From Chondrosia reniformis (lineage: Eukaryota > Porifera > Demospongiae > Chondrillida > Chondrillidae), in assembly GCA_947172415.1 (NCBI GenBank), contig OX359191.1, positions 62,001-126,000 on the forward strand: DNA of 64,000 bases, written 5' to 3'. Shown in pieces: positions 24,996-36,900 of the stretch. The position numbers and the translations under genes were made by a program. The notes beneath the pieces are model-generated. The model was given only the letters and a program-made list of their open reading frames with translations, did not search any database and had not been told where the DNA came from. Each line of letters opens with the position of its first letter. Within the stretch, counting starts at the first letter, position 1.

Positions 24996-27900
24996 TCAGT
25001 CATCTTCGTCTAGTAGTTCTATCATTTCTTCCACTTCTTCTTCAATTGTCCTAACTACTCCAGTAGCGACAGTAGTTGGGCTAACACTGTTGGTCTGGTT
25101 GACAGCTAAACTGTTCCCCTTGTACCTGCTGTTGGACCTGAGTGAGGGCTGCTTGACAGCAAATGAAAACTGCTGACGGTCACCAGAAAATCCTTCAGCT
25201 GTGGGTGGAGTTGCTGAGTCAGCAGATGGCTGGGTTGCTACTCCTTTCAGTGTTGAGCCCAAGGACTTCCACCTGCTACCCAGCTTTGGGGTGCTTGGGG
25301 TGACCTTTGACCTTTCTGGAGCGGTATCTATAGATTCCTTTGCCTTGTACATTCCAGAGAGAGTTAGTGATTCATAATCAAAGGAGAGTTGGATCTTTCC
25401 CAAGTCTCCATCAAACCTGTTCTTTGTCACCTAACATAGCACAGAGGGACAGAGAGAGGGAGGGTGGGAGGGAGGAGAGAGGAAGAGGAAGGGAGAGGGA
25501 GAGAGAGGGAGAAGAGAGGGAGGGTGGGGGGTAGGAAATGGAGGGAGGGAGAAGGGGAGAGGGAGGGAGAGGGAGAAGAGAGGGAGGGTGGGGGGTAGGA
25601 AATGGAGGGAGGGAGAAGGGGAGAGGGAGGGAGAGAAGGGGAGAGGGAGGGAGAGAGAAGGGGAGAGGAGATACAGACTGAAATATGAGGAGGGCAATAC
25701 ACATTTAGTCAATAAACAAGTTATTGTTCTAAATGCAAAACCAGTTTATAGAACCAGTTCACTGGACACACAAAACCACTCAATACAGTGACTGTCAAAC
25801 TAGAGTACACAAAATGAATGATGGGGCTACACTCAAGACCTGTTGAACTGATTGGCAGGTTACCTAGGCAACAAGTGGCTAACCTGAAGGTACTTTCCCC
25901 TTCCAGGAGGCCTTTGAAGTATAAGTATGTTGTCAGACTCCTGACTTGCCTTGGCTGTGCCAAATATGGAAGCAGTCTGGAGCTCTATGTTGTCATCTTC
26001 CTAATATACAAACAATGACAGTATTACATGTATAAATTGGCTCACCACCAAATGTATACCTTTCTGGGGTGTATCACCACGGTAACGTGAACATTTCTGG
26101 ATGAGGCAAACTTTCTAAATTCTGCTATTGCTTGATTTTGTATGGTAAATCGATCTGCGAAACTTTACAAAAAATTCAAATTATCAACTATTATAAACAC
26201 CCATTTATAAGCACACTTATTACAGGGTTATCCTCTTTCTCTGTATATTCAAACTCACTTAAGTGTACTTCCAGTCATGAACTGCAGATTGTCTATAATG
26301 ACATGTCTGATATCGTACACATAAGCTGCATGAGACATGGCCTGGTGGTGGAGTGGAATAAGAGGGGGTTCCCCTAATGACATCATCCACACAATTATTG
26401 TAAAATGGTGACATACTTCAATGACTGTGAAAATGTCTTCTGCTCCGTGGAATGACATAAAGTACATCGGAATGTGTTCCATCTTGTCCGCCCAAAAGTG
26501 AAACTTGTCCAAATGTTTTTCCAAATTCATTCTAAATAATTATAACTAATTTACCTGCACTTTCCTGCATCTTACCTGATATTTACTTACCTACCTAATA
26601 TACACACTTACCTACCCAATATACACACTTACCTACCCCATCTGATATACATACTTACCTACCCCATCTGATATACACACTTACCCAATATACACACTTA
26701 CCTACCCCATCTGATATACACACTTACCTACCCCATATACACACTTACCCAATATACACACTTACCTACCCCATATACACACTTACCTACCCCATATACA
26801 CACTTACCTACCCCATATACACACTTACCCCATATACACACTTATCCAATATACACACTTACCTACCCCATATACACACTTACCTACCCCATGTACATTA
26901 CTTACCCCATATACACACTTACCTACCCCATGTACATTACCTACCCCATATACACACTTACCTACCCCATATACACACTTACCTACCCCATATACACACT
27001 TACCCAATATACACACTTACCCTGATAACTGACGCATCATAATCTTTGCCAGTCGAACATTCTTGATTTCAAAGCTCCCCCACAAGGTAGCTACCTGGAG
27101 AGAGTTACAGTAAACAGCTCTCAAACTCCAAGTTACTATGACCATATATATAGAGCTAATTAAAATATTCTATCTTAATTACTTATTAAGCTAAACTTTT
27201 ATTTAATCTCAAAAGCTTAAGGCCCGTACTGTGTGGCTCACTAGGTGTGTGAGCTACCTTCAGCCTCAAATAATGTCCATTCCATCAATATAGAGTCCTG
27301 TATGACTGGTCTATAACAAGTTCATTAGCTGCTAGTGACTACTGACATCCACTGATATGCTAGTTCAAGTTCAAAAGCCTCTCAAATCAACTGGAGGCAG
27401 CCATTTAAACAGACAAAACACTTAATTGCCAGCATGACACACTGTTTACATTGGACTGGTAAAGCCGTCAGCCTGACGGAGTGTACTGAACCCCAGTCCA
27501 AAAATAACAAAGTTACCATGACAACACTGTAAACAATGACCTGATCCCTTACTAAACACACCTCTTATTTGAGCTATACACACCCAGCTTCACAGGAGGT
27601 GTGTAGCATTACCATATTTGGAGGCAGCTCATTTAAAGGCTGACGTACTCAGAGGAGAAGCCAATCAGAGAGTGAGATGCACAAAGAGGAATACCCTACT
27701 TATCATAGCTCCTCCTCCTTTAGCCACCAACCAATCAAAGAACACAGCTAACGGAAGACACGTGAGCTGTAAACTACGTCAGAGATTTTCTTTGTAAAAA
27801 GGTGAGTTCCAACTAACTACACTACTTTGAGCAGAAACAACACTTTGAAGGAGAAAGAGCTACTTATTAGAAAGAATGAGTTCTAAAGTAAGAGATAATT

Positions 27901-30900
27901 AATATAATGTCAAACTAAACAGCTCCTGGGCCTTCACTTCTACTATTTTGCTACTTTCAGTCTTCAAAGAATGTAAATGTTGATAGTAATCCGGAACTGA
28001 ATAATGCTAGTGCTAGAGTGCCAACCACATCTGGTGCTTCCTCCCAACCCAACCCCATAGGGGTGGGGTCACAAGTGGTAAGACACAAGTAGGCCAGGGG
28101 AGGGCTGGGGCGAGGAGGTGGGAGCTATTCTTCTTAAAATGATGAAACTTTTGAGATCAAAAATCGTTTTACATAATTAACTTTAAAACCAAAGGCAAGG
28201 CTAATGACTACAACACTTCATTGTTCAAAATGTGACTACATTACTACTGACTACACTGACTTGTAGGGGCAGATTTATAGCTGCTTCTCAGAGCAGACAG
28301 CCTCAAGAAATGTCCAGTTTACTTGTGGACACTGGCACTACATATCTGAAAATGAAACGTACTCAGCAAGATGTGGGAATTGTTACCGAGATGATAACCA
28401 CCAGAACCCCTCCCATCGTACAGATGGAGTGAAGCCACAGTACCAGTAGTTGTCCAGACACACTTTGAAAGTCGAGTGAAACACAAACTAGGTTTAGCTG
28501 TGTGATTTAGTATATCTTTAGGCTTCCAGTAACCTCCTGGTACACTTAGTAGAATATAGACTTGTAATCATTTCAAAGTGTGACATTATAAAGAAACTTT
28601 CTGTAATTTATATTCTGCATGTAATATCAAGTGATGCACTACCTCTCTGAGCTAAAAGAGATGATATTTAATCTTATATCACTGAGTTACTCACATCACC
28701 AAAGATATAGTCTTAGTGTAGCAGAGTTACTGGGACTGAATGAGAAAAGAAAGTTACGTTTAATATACTTGATAGACTTGCTGATGTAAAACTGAGATAA
28801 TGTCAAAATCGGTCTGCTTACTCTAGCTCCTCCAACCCTCTCCCCAGCCCTTCCATCTCAGGTGTACTCAGTGTTACCTCTTCCCTCACTTGCTCATTTG
28901 TAGGTTAGAGAACAGTCTGTGTGTTCTGAGTGTCACCAGCTGCAAAATACATCCAACCTCACCACTATACAGTACACTTGCAAGTGCTATCGGATCCTCT
29001 GTCCGTCTTGTGAGGAACGGACCAAATCTAAAGACTACTGCACTATTCACAGGATGGAGGGGAGACTGGATTTTGATCAGATACTCAGTGCACTCAAGAA
29101 GACTTGGTGAAATGACTTGAAAGTTTTTTTAATTATTTTTTTTGTCATTTGTTATGCAGAAATGAATTTTATAAGCATCTTGTTAACTACATTCATAGCA
29201 CACCTCCAGTGTATTAGTGACTGCTAGCCAGTTTGCCGCAGCTAGTAGCGTGCTCTTAGGGGAATTCCTTGAGCTATACCTCTTCCTAGAATAGGACACA
29301 CCCACCTTTACAGGAGGTGTGTAGCATTACCATATTTGGAGGCAGCTCATTTAAAGGCTGACGTACTCAGAGAAGAAGCCAATCAGAGAGTGAGACGCAC
29401 AGAGAGGAATACCCTACTTATCATAGTTCCTCCTCCTTTAGCCACCAACCAATCAAAGGACACAGCTATCGGAAGACACGTGAGCTGTAAACTACGTCAG
29501 AGATTTTCTCTGTAAAAAGGTGAGTTCCAACTAAACTACACTACTTTGAGCAGAAACAACACTTTGAAGGAGAAAAGAGCTATTTATTAGAAAGAATGAG
29601 TTCTAAAGTAAGAGATAATTAATATAATGTCAAACTAAACAGCTCCTGGGCCTTCACTTCTACTATTTTGCTACTTTCAGTCTCTAAAGAATGTAAATGT
29701 TGATAGTAATCCGGAACTGAATAATGCTAGTGCTAGAGTGCCAACCACATCTGGTGCTTCCTCCCAACCCAACCCCATAGGGGTGGGGTCACAAGTGGTA
29801 AGACACAAGTAGGCCAGGGGAGGGCTGGGGAGAGGAGGTGGGAGCATCAGCCGAGATGAAGCTATTCTTTTTTATAAAAAAATCAAAAAGGTTAAAATTT
29901 TATAAACTATCACAAAAATGTTTTATATACTTAATTTGATAAAACTGTAATCTAAAAACTACTATAAAATGTGACTGTATTACTCAGTATCCAAAAACAT
30001 ATGTTAATGGTACTGACTACACTGACTTGTGCAGAGCTGCTTCTCAGGCAAGAAAGGCGCAAGTCTTGTCGAGTTTGATTGTGGAAAATGGCACTGCGTA
30101 ACTGAAGATGAAAAGTACTCAGTACAATGTAAGGACTGTGTCAGTAAGGAGAACCACCAGGACCCTCAGGACCAGAACCATGACTATTGTACATATGAAG
30201 TGCAGTTAAAGTACAAGTAGATGTCCAGTCTGGACTGAGGGACACACTTTGAAAGTCGAATGAAACACAAACTAGGTTTAGCTGTGTGATCTAGTATATC
30301 CTTAGGCTTCCAGTAACCTCCTGGTACACTTAGTAGAATATAGACTTGTAATCATTTCAAAGTGTGACATTATAAAGAAACTTTCTGTAATTTATATTCT
30401 GCATGTAATATCAAGTGATGCACTACCTCTCTGAGCTAAAAGAGATGATAATTAATCTTATATCACTGAGTTACTCACATCACCAAGGATATAGTCTTAG
30501 TGTAGCAGAGTTACTGGGACTGAATGAGAAAAGAAAGATACATTTAATATACTTGATAGACTTGCTGATGTAAAACTGAGATAATGTCAAAATCGGTCTG
30601 CTTACTCTAGCTCCTCCAACCCTCTCCCCAGCCCTTCCATCTCAGGTGTACTCAGTGTTACCGCTTCCCTCACTTGCTCATTTGTAGGTTAGAGAACAGT
30701 CTGTGTGTTCTGAGTGTCACCAGCTGCAAAATACATCCAACCTCACCACTATACAGTACACTTACAAGTGCTATCGGATCCTCTGTCCGTCTTGTGAGGA
30801 ACGGACCAAATCTAAAGACTACTGCACTATTCACAGGATGGAGGGGAGACTGGATTTTGATCAGATACTCAGTGCACTCAAGAAGACTTGGTGAAATGAC

Positions 30901-33900
30901 TTGAAAGTTTTTTATTTATTTTTTGTTATTTGTTATGCAGAAATGAATTTTATAAGCATCTTGTTAACTACATTCATAGCACACCTCCAGTGTATTAGTG
31001 ACTGCTAGCCAGTTTGCCGCAGCTAGTAGCGTGCTCTTAGGGGAATTCCTTGAGCTATACCTCTTCCTAGAATAGGACACACCCACCTTTACAGGAGGTG
31101 TGTAGCATTACCATATTTGGAGGCAGCTCATTTAAAGGCTGACGTACTCAGAGGAGAAGCCAATCAGAGAGTGAGACGCACAGAGAGGAATACCCTACTT
31201 ATCATAGCTCCTCCTCTTTTAGCCACCAACCAATCAAATTGTAATACTATTAGAAATCGTGGGCTGTAAGCTACGTCAGAGATTTTCTTCGTAAAAAGGT
31301 GAGTTCCAACTAATTAAGCTACTTTGAACAGAAATCACTAAGAACGGGAGAGAAGAGAAGATGAGCGGAAAGGTAATTGAAATTACAGTGATCAGACCAT
31401 CCGATCCATTCCCATCTCCTCCCAAATGTCTCACTGTTCCCTCTGCAGGACAACAGAGCCAACATTGACACTGAGGAGCAGCAGCTAAATACTGTAGGTT
31501 GGCAGGACAGCAGTGGTTGACATGTTCCTTACTCTTTCCTCTCTCCACTTGTAGAGCTGTGAGACCTCCAGCTCCTCCACTCCTGAGACCCCCTCCCAGC
31601 CTCCTATAACTGTGGGGGGCCCTCAGGGGGCACTTGGGGTAAGATGCACTGACATATAGGCACACAGTTAAGGTAAGGCTGATGAGAAGAGGGAGGCTGA
31701 TGAGAAGAGGGAGGCTGATGAGAAGGGGAGTGGCTGATGAGAAGGAGAGTGGCTGATGAGAAGGGGAGTGGCTGATGAGAAGGAGAGTGGCTGATGAGAA
31801 GGGGAGTGGCTGATGAGAAGGGGAGTGGCTGATGAGAAGGGGAGTGGCTGATGAGAAGGGGAGTGGCTGATGAGAAGGGGAGTGGCTGATGAGAAGGGGA
31901 GTGGCTGATGAGAAGGGGAGTGGCTGATGAGAAGGGGAGTGGCTGATGAGAAGGGGAGTGGCTGATGAGAAGGGGAGTGGCTGATGAGAAGGGGAGTGGC
32001 TGATGAGAAGGGGAGTGGCTGATGAGAAGGGAGTGGCTGATGAGAAGGGGAGTGGCTGATGAGAAGGGGAGTGGCTGATGAGAAGGGAGTGGCTGATGAG
32101 AAGGGGAGTGGCTGATGAGAAGGGGAGTGGCTGATGAGAAGGGGAGTGGCTGATAAGAAGGGGAGTGGCTGACCATTATGTGCTTGATAATACTGTCACT
32201 GATTTGTAGAAGAAAAGCTGTTTCTCCAACAAGACTGATACCACTTATGAAAAGTTTACTTGCGGACACTATCACTACCTGGCTAACTGTGAGAGGGAAG
32301 GGGCAAGATGTTCCAACTGTGACCAGACTCATGGTCACAACTATGACCCCTCCCATCGTACAGATGGGGTGAAGCAACAATAACAAGTAGTTGTCCAGTG
32401 GACCGAGGGACACACTTTGAAAGTCGAGTGAAACACAAATTAGGTTTAGCTGTGTGATCTAGTATATCTTTAGGCCTCCAGTAACCTCCTGGTACACTTA
32501 GTAGAATATAGACTTGTAATCATTTCAAAGTGTGACAATATAAAGAAACTTAGTATTCAAGCGATCTGCTGCCTATTTGCACCATAGAGATGATAGCGAA
32601 TGCTGTACAGTGAATCTTAAGAATCTGGTAAATTCCCTGCATTATTAATCTGTTACCTACAATGAAATGGCCACGCCCCCAGCTATGTGGCCACGCCCCC
32701 ATCTTACCCCTTGGCTGCAGAGGTCCAGAGACAGCTCGCTCATCACTGTGGTCTTGCCACTTCCTGTTGGTCCAGTGAAGATGCTCAACTCGCCAAGTCT
32801 GTGTCCCTTCAAGATGGAGGTCAGCCCCGGAAACCTCTTCCACTGCAGCACACACAAATAGACTGAACAACAGTCACTAGAAAAGTATACACTTACAACT
32901 CTAATATTATAAACAATACAATATCTCTTTTGGTATATAAGGTGTTAGTACTACACGTATGCAGTGCAGGGCATACCTTAGTACCAGCAACATGATCCAC
33001 ATCAGCTAGTTCACTGTACACGTCATCTCTCAACTGCAATTATACACAGAACGTTGCACAATATAATTATGATACACCCTTGTATTAGAGCCCATGCCAC
33101 ATATTAGAGCCCTTGCCACATATTAGAGCACATGCCACATATTAGGGCCCATGCCACATATTAGGGCCCATGCCACATATTAGAGCCCATGCCACATATT
33201 AGAGCCCATGCCACATATTAGAGCACATGCCATATATTAGACCCCATGCCACATATTAGAGCCCATGCCACATATTAGAGCCCGTGCCACATATTAGAGA
33301 TCAGGCTTCTTATCAAAATCCTTACCTGCTGAAAATTGAGAATCCTATTGTGGGAAAATGGCCGTGCATCCTGAATGATCTTGTTTAAGTCCAAACCTTT
33401 GTTCATTGCATCCACTGCACTTCCAAACTTACTCGAATAGGACTCATCCAAGCTTCTACACAGACAGTCACACACAAGTCAGTTGGAAACCAAACTACAC
33501 TCCAATACCATACACTTCACCACACACACCCTCACCACACCATAGTACACTTCACCACACACACCCTCACCACACACACCCTCACCACACCATAGTACAC
33601 TTCACCACACACACCCTCACCACACACACCCTCACCACACCATAGTACACTTCACCACACCATAGTACACTTCACCACACCATAGTACACTTCACCACAC
33701 ACACCCTCACCGCCCATAGTACACTTCACCACACACCCTCACCACACCATAGTACACTTCACCACACACACCCTCACCACATCATAGTACACTTCACCAC
33801 ACACCCTCACCACACCATAGTACACTTCACCACACACACCCTCACCACACCATAGTACACTTCACCACACACCCTCACCACACCATAGTACACTTCACCA

Positions 33901-36900
33901 CACACACCCTCACCACACCATAGTACACTTCACCACACACCCTCACCACACCATAGTACACTTCACCACACACCCTCACCACACCATAGTACACTTCACC
34001 ACACACCCTCACCACACCATAGTACACTTCACCACACACCCTCACCACACCATAGTACACTTCACCACACACACCCTCACCACACCATAGTACACTTCAC
34101 CACACACCCTCACCACACCATAGTACACTTCACCACACACACCCTCACCACACCATAGTACACTTCACCACACACCCTCACCACACCATAGTACACTTCA
34201 CCACACCATAGTACACTTCACCACACACACCCTCACCGCCCATAGTACACTTCACCACACACCCTCACCACACCATAGTACACTTCACCACACACCCTCA
34301 CTGCCCATAGTACACTTCACCACACACACCCTCACCACACCATAGTACACTTCACCACACACCCTCACCACACCATAGTACACTTCACCACACACCCTCA
34401 CCACACCATAGTACACTTCACCACACACACCCTCACCACACCATAGTACACTTCACCACACACCCTCACCACACCATAGTACACTTCACCACACCATAGT
34501 ACACTTCACCACACACACCCTCACCGCCCATAGTACACTTCACCACACACCCTCACCACACCATAGTACACTTCACCACACACCCTCACTGCCCATAGTA
34601 CACTTCACCACACACACCCTCACCACACCATAGTACACTTCACCACACCATAGTACACTTCACCACACACCCTCACTGCCCATAGTACACTTCACCACAC
34701 ACCCTCACTGCCCATAGTACACTTCACCACACACCCTCACCGCCCATAGTACACTTCACCACACACACCCTCACCACACCATAGTACACTTCACCACACA
34801 CACCCTCACCACACCATAGTACACTTCACCACACACACCCTCACCACACCATAGTACACTTCACCACACACACACTTCACCACACCATAGTACACTTCAC
34901 CACACACACCCTCACCACACCATAGTACACTTCACCACACACCCTCACTGCCCATAGTACACTTCACCACACACCCTCACTGCCCATAGTACACTTCACC
35001 ACACACCCTCACTGCCCATAGTACACTTCACCACACACCCTCACTGCCCATAGTACACTTCACCACACACACCCTCACCGCCCATAGTACACTTCACCAC
35101 ACACCCTCACCACACCATAGTACACTTCACCACACACCCTCACTGCCCATAGTACACTTCACCACACACACCCTCACCACACCATAGTACACTTCACCAC
35201 ACCATAGTACACTTCACCACACACCCTCACTGCCCATAGTACACTTCACCACACACACCCTCACCACACCATAGTACACTTCACCACACACCCTCACCGC
35301 CCATAGTACACTTCACCACACACACCCTCACCACACCATAGTACACTTCACCACACACACCCTCACCACACCATAGTACACTTCACCACACACACCCTCA
35401 CCACACCATAGTACACTTCACCACACACACACTTCACCACACCATAGTACACTTCACCACACACACCCTCACCACACCATAGTACACTTCACCACACACC
35501 CTCACTGCCCATAGTACACTTCACCACACACACCCTCACCACACCATAGTACACTTCACCACACACACCCTCACCACACCATAGTACACTTCACCACACA
35601 CACCCTCACCACACCATAGTACACTTCACCACACACACCCTCACCACACCATAGTACACTTCACCACACACACCCTCACCACACCATAGTACACTTCACC
35701 ACACACCCTCACCACACCATAGTACACTTCACCACACACACACTTCACCACACCATAGTACACTTCACCACACACACCCTCACCACACCATAGTACACTT
35801 CACCACACCATAGTACACTTCACCACACCATAGTACACTTTATCCTGCTCTGTGCCGTGTTACCTGACGAGATAGCATCTGTTGAGGTGCAGTTTCCTTG
35901 CAAACTGACTGGCTGTCTGTCTGGAGTGAACATCTCCATCAAACCAGAGGATAACCCTGTCAAACTGCTCCAAACGAGGTAGCAGCTCAGGAGGCAGGGT
36001 CGCTAGGCCCATCGGCAAGGTAACCACAGGCAGACCAGTGCTCTGGTGGACAGCCATTGCTGCAGTCTCGTGTGAGGTGATCACAAGCTAGTGGAAGGAA
36101 GTGCTGACACATGTCACAGAAGAGATATTCAAAGAATTCAAATTTACACTGACCAACTATAGCTAAGTGATCATATTCCATATTTGGTAATTATAGCTAA
36201 GTGATCATATTCCATATTTGGTAACTTTTAAGTTGTCCACCCCATATTTCTGTGAAATCACCTTAAATCTACAGCTATCCTTATAATATTGCATGCCAAT
36301 TAAAAATATAAATATAACAGTTTAGAATATTATCTACATGTATAGATGTGAAATTTGCTAATAATGGTCATGAACACCTTGTTACTAGTAGTATAGAGAT
36401 TACATACAAAGGGTCTATACTGAGTGGTTGAGAGGTGGTGGTCACTAATTGGAGTATGCTACCTGTTGGTCTGTCTCTTTCACCACATTCCACCCAAACA
36501 TCCCATAGTGTCCGTGTCTCGGATCCAGCAGCACTTGTCTGTCAGAGGGAGGAGCTATTGTCTCCACTTTGCACCTAAAGACCACACCCTCTCTGCCACA
36601 CCCCCCAGAGTACCACGGATACACAACACATGGCATGTCCTCTAGTGAACCTTGAACAGTCGGAAACTAGTACAGTATGTGGGAGAGAGAAGAGATGGTT
36701 AGAGGAGAGAAGGAGTGGGGTTAGGAGTGGAGATGGTTAGAGGAGAGAAGGAGTGGGGTTAGGAGTGGAGATGGTTAGAGGAGAGAAGGAGTGGGGTTAG
36801 GAGTGGGGATGGTCGGAGGAGTGGAGATGGTCGGAGGAGATGACTCACTTGACTCTTTGTCAGTCTAACAGAGTATTTATTGAACATTTCTTCTTTGATG

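Larger units (their letters stand above)
27590..32540. repeat. Tandem triplication of the nested gene unit
   Basis: Three direct units starting at about 27590, 29311 and 31092, each with promoter block, small gene and a shared 3' segment (gaaacacaaactaggtttag, then taggc(t/c)tccagtaacc). Units 1 and 2 are highly similar throughout, apart from exon 3a. Unit 3 shares only the promoter, the last exon and the 3' flank. Confidence 0.92.

Noticed and set aside
24996-27094. A separate gene downstream of the nested genes
   Set aside because: The exons match the helicase C-terminal half (Walker B, HPRKEDDN, KNRFDGD) and join in phase to the Walker A exon at 32708, so they are one Twinkle gene across a 5.6-kb intron.
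31604-32413. 269-residue minus-strand frame of Ser-His-Gln-Pro repeats
   Set aside because: Produced by the 19-bp minisatellite; antisense to the nested gene 3 exons with no independent support.
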